This document shows, in pieces, positions 1 through 7,599 of a stretch of 28,945 bases of DNA (position 1 is its first letter; every line of letters begins with the position of its first letter). A program made the position numbers and the translations under genes. The DNA is taken from IMG/VR virus record IMGVR_UViG_3300005519_000011, positions 1 through 28,945 of that record; one strand, 5' to 3'. Below the pieces are notes generated by a model. The model ran no database searches. It saw only the letters and a program-made list of their open reading frames with translations, and was not told where the DNA came from. This stretch comes from a virus.

Positions 1-1
1 C

Positions 2-26
2 AAGCCCGCCACTGAGCGGGCTTTTT
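2..26 (+). terminator. Rho-independent terminator
   Basis: A 7-bp stem (AGCCCGC at 3-9, GCGGGCT at 16-22) with a 6-nt loop is followed by five T. It ends whatever is transcribed from left of the window. The same kind of hairpin recurs at 131-154 and before several later genes. Confidence 0.8.
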
Positions 27-130
27 GCTTTCCGGGCTCAGATTGCTCGTTCTCTAATGACCGAGGCCGGCGCGGCCAATAACCGCCCCGTGTGGCGTAT
101 GTGACCGCCCAACGTATCCCGATTACCTCT

Positions 131-154
131 CAAGCCCGCACAGAGCGGGCTTTT
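131..154 (+). terminator. Rho-independent terminator, cassette in front of the 172 gene
   Basis: Stem AGCCCGC (133-139) and GCGGGCT (145-151), loop of 5 nt, then TTTT. The next start codon follows 17 nt after the T-run, the same distance seen in the late-gene cassettes further right. The 104 bases between this and the first terminator contain only a 15-codon ORF (56-103) without a ribosome binding site. Confidence 0.75.
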
Positions 155-171
155 GTGTTTCCGCCATCGAT

Positions 172-345
172 ATGCTTCCTTCCACCGCGCTGCCTGAGAA
201 GTCGTATCGCGACCCCATGCTGGTGTTGCAGAACAAGCAAGAGCGTGAGGCGTCGGAAGCGAGGCGCGAGCAGGCCCGCAAGCTCGCGCGCATGTCGCTG
301 GCGCGCATCCGGGCCGAATTGCTGTTCACCAAGGACGCCGACTGA
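172..345 (+). CDS. small charged helical protein, unknown function
   Basis: A 57-residue ORF beginning MLPSTALPEK and ending TKDAD. From about residue 16 on it is almost wholly helical and charged (QNKQEREASEARREQARK), so a short coiled coil is likely. I do not recognise a family. The start at 172 has no clear Shine-Dalgarno, but it lies 17 nt after a terminator T-run, matching the spacing used by several other genes here. An internal ATG at residue 16 is the alternative start. Its stop overlaps the next ATG (TGATG at 343-347), which suggests translational coupling and supports both ORFs being real. It lies in the stretch just before the packaging genes. Confidence 0.5.
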   Translation: MLPSTALPEKSYRDPMLVLQNKQEREASEARREQARKLARMSLARIRAELLFTKDAD

Positions 346-419
346 TGTTCGCCCCGACCATGATGTACCTCTGGTGGGGCGTCTGGCTGGCCGCCTGGTG
401 GCCGAACAACGATGGGTGA
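345..419 (+). CDS. 24-residue tryptophan-rich membrane peptide
   Basis: A very short ORF (begins MFAPTMMYLWW, ends WWPNNDG) whose ATG overlaps the stop of the preceding ORF. Nearly all of it is one hydrophobic, tryptophan-rich stretch, so it could be a single-pass membrane peptide. Nothing identifies its role. It is followed four bases later by the next small ORF, giving a tight three-gene run. It could be a chance ORF; the overlap with its neighbour and the strongly biased composition are the only support. Confidence 0.3.
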   Translation: MFAPTMMYLWWGVWLAAWWPNNDG

Positions 420-423
420 CGCC

Positions 424-603
424 ATGACGCCGGAACAATTGACCATCCGAATCACCATCCCGTGGTGGATGAAGTTGCACATTCGCGCCGTCGGCTGCTT
501 CGCTGCCATCACTGGCATGGAAATCGACATGGAAAAACTGGAAGCCAAGGTCTGGCGCTCGTTGCGCGCCGAGGTGATCCGCGAACGGCTGCCGAAGGCG
601 TAG
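424..603 (+). CDS. small phage protein, unknown function
   Basis: A 59-residue protein beginning MTPEQLTIRITIPWW. It has a beta-like N-terminus, a central hydrophobic segment (residues 19-30, IRAVGCFAAITG) and a charged helical C-terminus. I prefer the ATG at 424 over the one at 412 because GGGTGA lies just upstream of 424 and nothing comparable precedes 412. It is the last gene of a three-ORF run that ends just before a folded-RNA candidate and an HNH endonuclease gene. No family is recognised. The amino-acid composition is ordinary for a folded small protein, so I think it is genuine, but its function cannot be stated. Confidence 0.5.
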   Translation: MTPEQLTIRITIPWWMKLHIRAVGCFAAITGMEIDMEKLEAKVWRSLRAEVIRERLPKA

Positions 604-608
604 CCGCT

Positions 609-694
609 TCACCCAAACCGCAGGCTGCCCATCCGGGCTAAGCGCGCCAACAGGGAATTGCCCCGACAGGCGAACGGGCTGGCGGTTTGGGTGA
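609..694 (+). ncRNA. candidate structured RNA (three-way junction) upstream of an HNH gene
   Basis: A perfect 13-bp inverted repeat closes the element: TCACCCAAACCGC at 609-621 pairs with GCGGTTTGGGTGA at 682-694. The 60 nt inside fold into two further hairpins: GCCC/GGGC (627-630 with 635-638, loop ATCC), and CGCC/GGCG (645-648 with 669-672) that continues across a symmetric 4x4 internal loop into GGG/CCC (653-655 with 662-664). There is no T-run, so it is not a simple terminator. It ends 29 nt before the start codon of the HNH endonuclease gene. Seen: the pairing potential. Inferred: that it forms and works as RNA. Confidence 0.45.
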
Positions 695-723
695 GGGATG
701 CCCGTCCATTCAGTGTGTGAGAC

Positions 724-1116
724 ATGTTCCGCATTCTTTCCATCTGCAAGGGCGGCGGCTACCGGTATTGCCGCACCGATCCTCCGCATCCACGTCGCAA
801 TTCGAATGGCCTGTATCCGTTGCATCGGGTACTCGCAGAAAACAAGCTTGGCAGGCTGTTGGAGCCAGGCGAGGTTGTTCACCATAGGGACGAGGTGAAA
901 ACCAATGACTCCCCGGACAATCTAGAGGTCAAATCTGCGCGAGAGCATTCACGCGACCACGGGTACATAGACAACCTCAGATTCACGTGCCCGTGCGGGA
1001 ATGTGTTTGAACTCAAGCCGCATCGCGCTCGGCAGCGCTTGCAACAAAGCATGACCGGAACCCTCTGTTGTTCCCGGCACTGCGGTCGAAAGTACGCGGC
1101 AAAGCCCAGCAAGTAG
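724..1116 (+). CDS. HNH homing-type endonuclease
   Basis: A 130-residue protein carrying the HNH endonuclease core: conserved block YPLHRVLAENKLGR (31-44), then PGEVVHHRDE (48-57) with His53-His54 of the active site, Asn66 in the DNL segment, and His75/His79 completing the metal site. The C-terminus adds a cysteine pattern (CPC at 89-91, CC at 115-116, C120) that looks like a small zinc ribbon for DNA binding. Free-standing HNH genes of this type are selfish elements that cut alleles lacking them. The start is the first ATG after an in-frame TGA at 718-720; no Shine-Dalgarno is obvious. It stands alone between the small-ORF cluster and the terminase genes, behind the structured-RNA candidate and before a terminator. 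Confidence 0.85.
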   Translation: MFRILSICKGGGYRYCRTDPPHPRRNSNGLYPLHRVLAENKLGRLLEPGEVVHHRDEVKTNDSPDNLEVKSAREHSRDHGYIDNLRFTCPCGNVFELKPHRARQRLQQSMTGTLCCSRHCGRKYAAKPSK

Positions 1117-1152
1117 GGCTGCCGCAACCAGTTCCTTCGTGTGTCTCCTCCT

Positions 1153-1208
1153 GGCAGGCAACTGCCCTTGGCGCCCGCTTGGCTTCGGCCGGCGGGCGCG
1201 TTGTTTTT
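1153..1208 (+). terminator. tandem hairpins: GNRA-loop hairpin then terminator
   Basis: A GGCAG-GCAA-CTGCC hairpin with a GNRA tetraloop (1153-1166) is followed by a strong stem GCGCCCGC (1171-1178) with GCGGGCGC (1192-1199) and GTTGTTTTT. The second is a convincing Rho-independent terminator for the HNH gene. The terminase transcript would have to begin at or after it, or read through it. Confidence 0.7.
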
Positions 1209-1240
1209 GGGGGCGCCACAACCAACAACCTGAGTAAGCC

Positions 1241-1858
1241 ATGGCGCAGTCTGAAAAGCCCGCGCCGGACTGGGAGCGCATCGAAGCCGACTACCGGGCC
1301 GGCCTGCTGTCGGTGCGGGAAATAGCGTCCTCTCAAGGCATTTCGCACACTGCCATCCAGAAGCGCGCGAAGACGGAAGGGTGGGAGCGCGACCTAGCCG
1401 CCAAGATCAAGGCCAAGGCCGAGGCGCTGGTTGCCAAACGCGAAGTTGCCAAATCGGTTGCCATGGAAACTGCGGCAACCGAGCGGGTGATCGTCGAGGC
1501 AAATGCCGAGGTGATTGCGGGTGTCCGCATGTCGCACCGGCAGGACATCGCACGCGCGCGCAAGTTGGCCATGACACTCCTGGAGGAACTGGAGGTCGAA
1601 ACCGGCAACGTCGATTTGTTCGAGGAGTTGGGGGAAATCCTCCGCTCGGAAGACGACAAGGGCCAGGACAAGCGCAACGACGTCTACCGCAAGGTGATCT
1701 CCAGTGCTGGCCGGATCGACGGCATGAAAAAGCTGGCCGAGACGCTGAAAGTGCTGATCAGCCTTGAGCGTGAGGCCTACGGGCTCGCTGAAACCGAACG
1801 GCCGCCATCCGACAACTCGCAGTTGCTGAAGGAGATTGCGGCACACCTCCCTGACTGA
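1241..1858 (+). CDS. terS: terminase small subunit
   Basis: A 205-residue protein of the size and plan of phage small terminases: an N-terminal helix-turn-helix (about residues 23-44, LSVREIASSQGISHTAIQKR), a long lysine/alanine/glutamate-rich helical region (about 50-125) fitting the oligomerisation coiled coil, and a C-terminal tail that would contact the large subunit. It recognises the packaging site on phage DNA and loads the motor. The stop overlaps the start of the large-subunit gene (TGATG at 1856-1860), the usual coupling. The start at 1241 has only a weak GAG upstream. The call rests on the HTH plus position directly before an unmistakable large terminase. Confidence 0.88.
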   Translation: MAQSEKPAPDWERIEADYRAGLLSVREIASSQGISHTAIQKRAKTEGWERDLAAKIKAKAEALVAKREVAKSVAMETAATERVIVEANAEVIAGVRMSHRQDIARARKLAMTLLEELEVETGNVDLFEELGEILRSEDDKGQDKRNDVYRKVISSAGRIDGMKKLAETLKVLISLEREAYGLAETERPPSDNSQLLKEIAAHLPD

Positions 1859-3174
1859 TGGCCCTGAGTCTGCAAACGAAGCGGGAACTTGATCGCTGGT
1901 ACAAGCTGATCGAGCATCCGGTGCAGACAGAGCTGCTGCACGCGGTCGAAAATGGCGTCCGTTTCCCTGTGGTGCCTGCTGGGCGCCGGTCGGGAAAGAC
2001 GGAGCGCGCGAAACGATTTGTCGCCAAGATGGCGATGCGGCACAGCAATGAGATGTACTTCATCGCTGCGCCTACCCGCGACCAGGTCAAAAAGATCTAC
2101 TGGGCGGACATGAAGCGCCTGTGTCTGACGAGCCTGTGCAAGAAGCCGCCGTCGGAAACCGAGTTGATCATCTTCATGGACAACGGCACGCAGGTGCAGT
2201 TGATTGGTCTGGATCGGCCAGAGCGTATTGAGGGTGTTTTCTGGTCCGGCGGCGTGATCGACGAAATCGCCGACATCAAGGCGGAGGCGTGGGAGGCGAA
2301 CATCCGCCCTGCGCTGGACACATTCAATCCGACGCGCCCGGGGTACAAGGCGTGGTGCTGGCTAATCGGCGTGCCCGATGGCCTGAACCACTACTACGAA
2401 ATGGCGCAGTACGCGGAGACTGCTAACGATCCCGACTGGAAGGTGTTCCACTGGAAGAGTTCGGAGATTCTGCCTGCCGAGACGATCGCCGCTGCCCAGC
2501 GGCAGATGTCGAAAAAGCAGTTCCTGCAGGAATACGAAGCCAGTTTCGAGACTGCCGCGGGGCGCATCTACGAGGACTACAGCCCGGCGAACTACACCAC
2601 CGAGACGATCCAGCCTCACGAGCAGCTGCTTTGGTATCACGACTTCAACTTCACGCCGCTGAGCAGTGGCGTTGGTGTGCGGCGGGGCGATGCTCTTTTC
2701 TTACTGGAAGAAATCGTACTCACGTCGGCGGTATCTAGGCAGTCGGCGCAAGAATTCGTGGATCGCTTCAAGGACCACAAGAACCGCCATGTGATCATTT
2801 ACGGTGATCCTGCGGGGCGTGCGGGCGAGAAACACGGCCATGCCTCGGATTACACCGAGATGGAAAAGGTGCTGCGCGAGAACGGGTGGCAGTTCACCAG
2901 GCGAGTGAAAAAGGCCGCGCCGGCGATCAAAGATCGTCAGAACGCCGTGCGCGCCAAGATCAAGAACGCGGCCGGCGAGATTTCGTTGTTCGTCAACACG
3001 AAACAGGCGCCGTACACGCACAAGGGCCTCGCCACCGTCCAACTCAAGAAAGGTTCGACCTTTCTGGAGGATGAGACGGAATACCAGCACATCACGACCG
3101 CCGTCGGCTACATGGTCGATTACGAGTTCCCGATCGTGAAACGCGAAACGCAGGTCGAAAGCCTGCACGCATAA
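1858..3174 (+). CDS. terL: terminase large subunit
   Basis: The 438-residue ATPase-nuclease that drives DNA into the prohead and cuts it. Walker A is GRRSGKT (42-48), the strand GGVIDE (131-136) is Walker B with the catalytic acid. The C-terminal RNase H-like nuclease shows the acidic residues in WYHDFNF (Asp262) and IIYGDPAG (Asp317), followed by SDYTEM (330-335). The length is typical. It starts at an ATG overlapping the small-subunit stop and is followed 14 nt later by the portal gene, so the three packaging genes form one block. Family subtype was not determined. Confidence 0.95.
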   Translation: MALSLQTKRELDRWYKLIEHPVQTELLHAVENGVRFPVVPAGRRSGKTERAKRFVAKMAMRHSNEMYFIAAPTRDQVKKIYWADMKRLCLTSLCKKPPSETELIIFMDNGTQVQLIGLDRPERIEGVFWSGGVIDEIADIKAEAWEANIRPALDTFNPTRPGYKAWCWLIGVPDGLNHYYEMAQYAETANDPDWKVFHWKSSEILPAETIAAAQRQMSKKQFLQEYEASFETAAGRIYEDYSPANYTTETIQPHEQLLWYHDFNFTPLSSGVGVRRGDALFLLEEIVLTSAVSRQSAQEFVDRFKDHKNRHVIIYGDPAGRAGEKHGHASDYTEMEKVLRENGWQFTRRVKKAAPAIKDRQNAVRAKIKNAAGEISLFVNTKQAPYTHKGLATVQLKKGSTFLEDETEYQHITTAVGYMVDYEFPIVKRETQVESLHA

Positions 3175-3188
3175 CCAAAAACCCACGC

Positions 3189-4595
3189 ATGAGCGACGTC
3201 CGCACACCATCTAAGGCCGTGTCCGCCATGGCCGAAGACTGGCCGCTGATCGATGCCCTCATGGGCGGCACCACGGCCATGCGCAAGGCTGGCAAGAAGT
3301 ATCTGCCGCAGTGGCCAAACGAGCAGGACGATGCCTACAAGAACCGCGTGGCCACCGCAACGTTGTTCCCGGCGTTCTCGCGCACGGTCGAGGTTTTGAC
3401 GGGAAAGCCGTTCGCCAAGCCGATCACCTACAGCGATGACGTGCCTCCACGTATCAAGGGATGGTCGGAGGACATCGATCTCCAAGGCCGCAACCTGCAC
3501 AGCTTCGCTGACAGCCTCTGTATGGAGGCGCTGGCGCGCGGAATTGGCGGCATCCTGGTCGACTTCCCAAGGACGACCGACAAGGCCGGCCGCAAGCTGT
3601 ATAAGACGCTCGCTGACGAGAAAAAAGCAGGCGTGCGCCCGTACTTCGTCCAGATCCTGGCAGGGAACATCCTCGGCTGGCGCTCGCGGCGCATCAATGG
3701 CATTGAGACGCTGACGCAGCTTCGCTTGCTGGAAACCGTCATCGAGGAAGACGGCGAGTTCGGCGATGTCGAGATCGAGCAGGTCCGCGTGCTCTATCCG
3801 GGCCGGTGGGAGGTTTGGCGCAAGTCCGAAAAATCGGTCGATGCGCTTAAACCTGACTGGCTTCTGCACGACAAGGGTACGGTCAGCCTGAAACGCATCC
3901 CGTTCGTGCCGTTCTACGGCAAGCGCACTGGCTTCATGACAGGCGTGCCGCCGCTCGCCGAGCTGGCGCATATGAACGTCGAGCACTGGCAGTCGAAGAG
4001 CGACCAGCAGACGATTCTGCATGTCGCACGCGTGCCGATCCTGTTCGCCAAGATGCTCGGTGACAAGACGAAAATCACCGTCGGCGGGTCCTCGGCGATT
4101 CGGTGCGAAGACGAAAACGGTGACCTGAAGTACGTCGAGCACAGCGGCGCTGCCATCGAGGCCGGCCGCAAGGCGCTGCTTGACCTGGAAGATCGCATGC
4201 GCCAAATCGGCGCCGAGCTGCTGGTCATCAAGCCAGGCAATACCACCGTCACGCAGACGCGCGCGGATAACGAGCCCGGCACCTGCGCTCTGCAGCGGAT
4301 CGTCCAGGGGCTAGAAGACAGCCTGGATGGCGCTTTGCAGCTTGCCGCCGAGTGGGTTGGCGAGCAGGAAGGTGGTCACATCCAGATCTTCCAGGACTTC
4401 GGCGTCGCATCGCTGGCCGAGGCATCGCTCGAACTGCTGCGGGACATGAACGTCGACGGCACGCTGTCGGATGAGACGCTGTTCCGCGAAACCCAGCGCC
4501 GCGGCGTTGTAAGCCCGGAATTGGACTGGGTCGGCGAGCAGGAGCGCATCAAGAAGAACCGACCCAAGCCTGGGACGGCACAGATCAACGACTGA
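3189..4595 (+). CDS. portal protein (DUF4055-like)
   Basis: A 468-residue protein matching what I know of the DUF4055 family of phage structural proteins, which occupy the portal position. Recognisable parts are an N-terminal segment with repeated aromatic and lysine residues (LPQWPNEQDDAYKNR), the stretch RTVEVLTGKPFAKP (about 69-82), and a central block VEHWQSKSDQQTILHVARVP characteristic of portal-type clip/stem regions. The portal is the dodecameric ring at the capsid vertex through which DNA enters and the tail joins. It lies directly between the large terminase and the scaffold-like gene, the standard place. A terminator follows at 4623-4651. Confidence 0.85.
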   Translation: MSDVRTPSKAVSAMAEDWPLIDALMGGTTAMRKAGKKYLPQWPNEQDDAYKNRVATATLFPAFSRTVEVLTGKPFAKPITYSDDVPPRIKGWSEDIDLQGRNLHSFADSLCMEALARGIGGILVDFPRTTDKAGRKLYKTLADEKKAGVRPYFVQILAGNILGWRSRRINGIETLTQLRLLETVIEEDGEFGDVEIEQVRVLYPGRWEVWRKSEKSVDALKPDWLLHDKGTVSLKRIPFVPFYGKRTGFMTGVPPLAELAHMNVEHWQSKSDQQTILHVARVPILFAKMLGDKTKITVGGSSAIRCEDENGDLKYVEHSGAAIEAGRKALLDLEDRMRQIGAELLVIKPGNTTVTQTRADNEPGTCALQRIVQGLEDSLDGALQLAAEWVGEQEGGHIQIFQDFGVASLAEASLELLRDMNVDGTLSDETLFRETQRRGVVSPELDWVGEQERIKKNRPKPGTAQIND

Positions 4596-4622
4596 GCGGC
4601 CCAGCGCCGCACCGATTAACCG

Positions 4623-4651
4623 AGGCCGCAGCTAACCCCTGCGGCCTTTTT
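4623..4651 (+). terminator. Rho-independent terminator after the portal gene
   Basis: An 8-bp stem AGGCCGCA (4623-4630) with TGCGGCCT (4640-4647), 9-nt loop, then five T. It separates packaging genes from head genes. Unlike other cassettes here, the next start codon is 83 nt away, with three 24-nt repeats filling most of the gap. Confidence 0.8.
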
Positions 4652-4662
4652 CGTGTCCAGAC

Positions 4663-4734
4663 GGCGGATGCCAGAGGGCGAAACGCGGCGGATGCCGCAC
4701 AGGAACACAGGGCGGATGCCCGGAGTAAGCCACC
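4663..4734 (+). repeat. three tandem 24-nt units headed GGCGGATGCC
   Basis: GGCGGATGCC occurs at 4663, 4687 and 4711, exactly 24 bases apart; the remaining 14 bases of each unit are purine-rich and only loosely alike. The last unit supplies the GGAG ribosome binding site and ends immediately before the ATG at 4735. The array looks like duplication of a leader segment. Confidence 0.7.
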
Positions 4735-5511
4735 ATGCCATTCAAGTACGACGCTGAAGGTCACATCGTTCTCCAGGAAGTCAACGGTCAGAAGCTGCCC
4801 GTGTTTGTTCATCCCGACGGCAAAGAAGCGCCGTTCGACGGTGACGGCACGGTCGCCACGATCGGCCGGCTGAACGGCGAGGCCAAGACGCACCGTGAAG
4901 CAAAGGAAGCTGCAGAAGCTGCGCTGAAGCCGTTCAAGGACGCCGGTTTGACCGATGCGGCCGCTGCGGCGAAGGCCCTGACGATCGTCAAGAACCTGGA
5001 CGACAAGAAGCTGGTGGATGCCGGCGAAGTCGAGCGGGTGAAGGCCGAAGCAATCAAGGCAGTCGAAGAGAAGTACGCGCCGGTTATGAAGGAGCGTGAT
5101 GATCTTCAGTCGGCTTTGGTGCAGGAAAAGGTCGGCGGCAGTTTCGCGCGTTCCAAGCTGATCACGGACAAGTTGACCATCCCGGCCGACCTCGTGCAGG
5201 CCCGATTCGGTGACGCGTTCAAGGTCGAAAACGGCAACGTCGTCGCGTACGACAAGTCCGGCAACAAGATCTTTAGCCGCACCAATCCGGGCGAACTGGC
5301 AGCCTTCGACGAAGCGCTGGAAGTCCTCATCGAGCACTACCCCCATCGGGACACAATCCTGAAGGGCACTGGTGCAAGCGGCGGCGGCGCATCTGGAGGC
5401 AATGGCGGCGGCAACGGCGGGCGCACGATTTCGCGCGCTCAGTTCGACGGTCTCTCGGCTGTGGAGCAAGCCAAGACAGCCCGAGACCCGAACGTAACCA
5501 TCACGGACTGA
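4735..5511 (+). CDS. putative scaffolding / head assembly protein
   Basis: A 258-residue protein placed between portal and coat genes, where scaffolds are encoded. After a beta-like N-terminus it is long, alanine/lysine/glutamate-rich and helical (about residues 45-135, e.g. KTHREAKEAAEAALKPF), a normal scaffold composition. A compact region follows (PADLVQARFGDAFKV, about 149-163), then a glycine-rich linker (about 215-232) and a short C-terminal helix (FDGLSAVEQAKTA) that could be the coat-binding tip. It resembles phage proteins I know as DUF6651-like, but that name is from memory. The start has GGAG seven bases upstream. A terminator follows at 5533. Confidence 0.7.
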   Translation: MPFKYDAEGHIVLQEVNGQKLPVFVHPDGKEAPFDGDGTVATIGRLNGEAKTHREAKEAAEAALKPFKDAGLTDAAAAAKALTIVKNLDDKKLVDAGEVERVKAEAIKAVEEKYAPVMKERDDLQSALVQEKVGGSFARSKLITDKLTIPADLVQARFGDAFKVENGNVVAYDKSGNKIFSRTNPGELAAFDEALEVLIEHYPHRDTILKGTGASGGGASGGNGGGNGGRTISRAQFDGLSAVEQAKTARDPNVTITD

Positions 5512-5532
5512 ACGTCCTCCCATAGAAATGCA

Positions 5533-5555
5533 AGCCACCTTCGGGTGGCTTTTTT
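5533..5555 (+). terminator. terminator cassette before the coat gene
   Basis: Stem AGCCACC (5533-5539) with GGTGGCT (5544-5550), loop TTCG, then six T. CATTTGAGGG and the coat start codon follow; 19 nt separate the T-run from the ATG at 5575. Confidence 0.85.
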
Positions 5556-5574
5556 CATTTGAGGGTCTGCCCAC

Positions 5575-6900
5575 ATGAAAAGCTTCATCTCCAAAATCCG
5601 CGTGCTGACGCTCGCGGCCATCGCCTTCGTTGTGGCGATCTACCCCATGGCCACCATGGCCAAGGTGGCGGCTCGCCTGTATGAGATGGTGGTGGATGCC
5701 GTCCAGCGACCGCTGCAAGGCGGCATGATCGCTGGCGCAAACACGCTGACCGGCCTGATCCCGACGCTTTACGAGGCGCTGGATGTTGTTTCGCGCGAAA
5801 TGGTCGGCCTGATCCCAGCCGTTTCCCGCAACAGCAGCGGCGCCCGCGCGGCTCTCAATGAATCGATTCTGATTCCGATCACGCCGCCCAGCACGATGGC
5901 CGACAACACGCCGGCCGTGACCGCCCCGAACACTGGGGACCAAAGCATCGGCAACGTGTCGATGACCATCAGCAAGTCGAAGCATGTGCCGATTCGCTGG
6001 AACGGTGAAGAGCAACGTGGCATGAACAACGCTGGCACGTACGGCAAAGTTCTCGTGGAGCAGTTCACCCAGGCGTTCCGTACCCTCGGCAATGCCATCG
6101 AGGTGGATCTGTTCACCACTGCATACCAGAACGCCTCGCGCGCCTATGGCACCGCCGGCACCGCTCCTTTCGGGACCGCCGGCGACCTGTCGGATATTGC
6201 TCAGGTTCGCAAGATCCTCGACGACAACGGCGCGCCCCAGACCGATTTGCAACTGGCGCTCGGCTCTGCCGGCATCGCCAACCTGCGCGGTAAGCAGAAC
6301 GTGCTGTTCAAGGTGAACGAAGCCGGCACGGACGATCTGCTGCGTCGCGGCATGATCGGCGAGCTGGAAGGCATGGCCATTCGCAATTCGGCCGCCATCA
6401 AGGCTGTTACCAAGGGCACTGGCGCGAGCTACACAACTGATACCGCCGGTTACGCAGTCGGCGCCACGCAGATCACCCTCATCACCGGTACCGGCACGGT
6501 GCTGGCAGGCGACACGGTGACATTCGCGGGCGACTCCAACAAGTATGTGGTCGCAACTGGCGTCTCCGCTCCGGGCCAGATCACGCTCGCAGCGCCCGGG
6601 CTGCTGCAGGCGATCGGCACGTCGGCGACCGCTATGACGGTCGGCAATACCGCCACCCCGAACCTCGCGTTCAGCAAGTCGGCAATTCAGCTCATCACGC
6701 GCTCGCCGCAAATGCCGATCGGCCCGGATGGCAAAGCGATGGATATGGCTGACGACGTGATGCAAATCACCGATCCGGTGACCGGCATCGTGTTCGACAT
6801 CGCCGTGTACCGCCAATTCATGCAATTGGTCTACCACGTGCGTCTGGCGTGGGGTACGCAGGCCATCAAGCAGAACCACATCGCCGCGCTGCTTGGTTAA
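5575..6900 (+). CDS. major capsid protein, P22-coat-like, with hydrophobic N-terminal extension
   Basis: A 441-residue coat protein. The region from residue 53 (ANTLTGLIPTLYEALDVVSR) onward matches the P22-coat type, including a beta-rich inserted domain (about 285-365, with GDTVTFAGDSNKYVV) like the P22 I-domain. Such proteins form the icosahedral shell on the HK97 fold. The odd part is residues 1-50: a basic start (MKSFISKIR), a hydrophobic stretch (about 10-24) and a small-residue site, resembling a signal peptide or membrane anchor. The usual family start would be Met51 (base 5725). I keep 5575 because GAGGG precedes it and its distance from the terminator fits the cassette rule. Met51 has only weak upstream purines. 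Confidence 0.85.
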   Translation: MKSFISKIRVLTLAAIAFVVAIYPMATMAKVAARLYEMVVDAVQRPLQGGMIAGANTLTGLIPTLYEALDVVSREMVGLIPAVSRNSSGARAALNESILIPITPPSTMADNTPAVTAPNTGDQSIGNVSMTISKSKHVPIRWNGEEQRGMNNAGTYGKVLVEQFTQAFRTLGNAIEVDLFTTAYQNASRAYGTAGTAPFGTAGDLSDIAQVRKILDDNGAPQTDLQLALGSAGIANLRGKQNVLFKVNEAGTDDLLRRGMIGELEGMAIRNSAAIKAVTKGTGASYTTDTAGYAVGATQITLITGTGTVLAGDTVTFAGDSNKYVVATGVSAPGQITLAAPGLLQAIGTSATAMTVGNTATPNLAFSKSAIQLITRSPQMPIGPDGKAMDMADDVMQITDPVTGIVFDIAVYRQFMQLVYHVRLAWGTQAIKQNHIAALLG

Positions 6901-6950
6901 GCGTCCACGGGCGGCGCAGTCTGGCCGCCCGTATTCACCTCGGAGTGAGC

Positions 6951-7199
6951 ATGGAACTGAAAACCGTGAAGATCGTCTCTCCCGTGACCGATGAAAACCC
7001 ACTGGGTTACATCGTCATCAACGAGACCGATCTGACGAAAGAACACGAGGTCTTCGACGAGGAAGGCGCCAAGAAGGTGGACAAGTCGCTCAGCGTCGCC
7101 GACCTGAAGGCTGCGCTGACCGAAAAGGGTGTGGAAATCCCGGAAGGCGCCAAGAAGGTGGACCTTCAGGCACTGCTGGACGAAGCAAACAAGGGTTAA
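6951..7199 (+). CDS. small head protein with HeH/SAP-like motif
   Basis: An 82-residue acidic protein beginning MELKTVKIVSPVTDEN. The C-terminal half (LSVADLKAALTEKGVEIPEG followed by AKKVDLQALLDEA) has the helix-extension-helix pattern of HeH/SAP-type domains, which bind nucleic acid or partner proteins. The motif GAKKVD occurs twice (about 40-45 and 67-72). I place the start at 6951, with GGAG upstream, because the open frame before it lies inside the coat gene. A GC-rich hairpin without T-run (6909-6930) fills the gap after the coat gene. Position suggests a capsid decoration or head completion role, which is inference. Confidence 0.7.
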   Translation: MELKTVKIVSPVTDENPLGYIVINETDLTKEHEVFDEEGAKKVDKSLSVADLKAALTEKGVEIPEGAKKVDLQALLDEANKG

Positions 7200-7202
7200 A
7201 GC

Positions 7203-7598
7203 ATGCTCACCGATGCCCAACTGACCGATGTGCGGCGTTTCATGGGCTACCCGCTGGCCGGCACGACGATGACGATCACGAATGATCAGGACATCGTCTA
7301 CGGTCGTTTTGGCATGGTGATCATGTCGCTGCACCAGCGTCTGACCACGCTATCGGCGAGCGAAGAGTCGGTGCTGATCAATACGTACCTGACTAACCTC
7401 TATACGCTCGAATCCGCGATTCCTGCTACGAGTGACAACCTCGACACCGAGCAGGCTGCAGTGTGGCGGCACAACGCCAACGAGCAGCGTGATCGTGATC
7501 GTCTTTTTGACTCGTGGCGACGCCGGCTGTGCGAGTTCATCGGCTTTGCGCCTGGCCCGATTCTCGGCGATGGCGGCATCAGCGTAGCAAGGGCCTGA
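7203..7598 (+). CDS. head-tail connector-type protein
   Basis: A 131-residue protein beginning MLTDAQLTDVRRFMGYP, largely helical, with a conserved-looking end (RDRLFDSWRRRLCEFIGFAPGP). I have seen this pattern in proteins just downstream of the coat gene in related phages, where they are usually labelled head-completion or DNA-packaging adaptor proteins. The position of adaptor genes in tailed phages supports that, but no catalytic motif is present. It starts 3 nt after the preceding stop and is followed 1 nt later by the Ntn-hydrolase gene, so the genes are probably translated together. Confidence 0.65.
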   Translation: MLTDAQLTDVRRFMGYPLAGTTMTITNDQDIVYGRFGMVIMSLHQRLTTLSASEESVLINTYLTNLYTLESAIPATSDNLDTEQAAVWRHNANEQRDRDRLFDSWRRRLCEFIGFAPGPILGDGGISVARA

Positions 7599-7599
7599 C

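Noticed and set aside
56-103. 15-codon ORF between the first two terminators
   Set aside because: No Shine-Dalgarno, no coupling with neighbours, and too short to judge.
130-885. 251-codon minus-strand ORF near the left end
   Set aside because: It runs through the folded-RNA candidate and three small plus-strand ORFs, lacks a ribosome binding site, and has arginine/histidine-rich shadow composition.
4585-7002. 805-codon minus-strand open frame across the scaffold and coat genes
   Set aside because: It is a shadow frame of GC-rich genes: arginine/histidine-rich, no known domains, no ribosome binding site, and fully covered by well-supported plus-strand genes. The same applies to minus frames at 3120-4205, 8704-9507 and 10420-11295.
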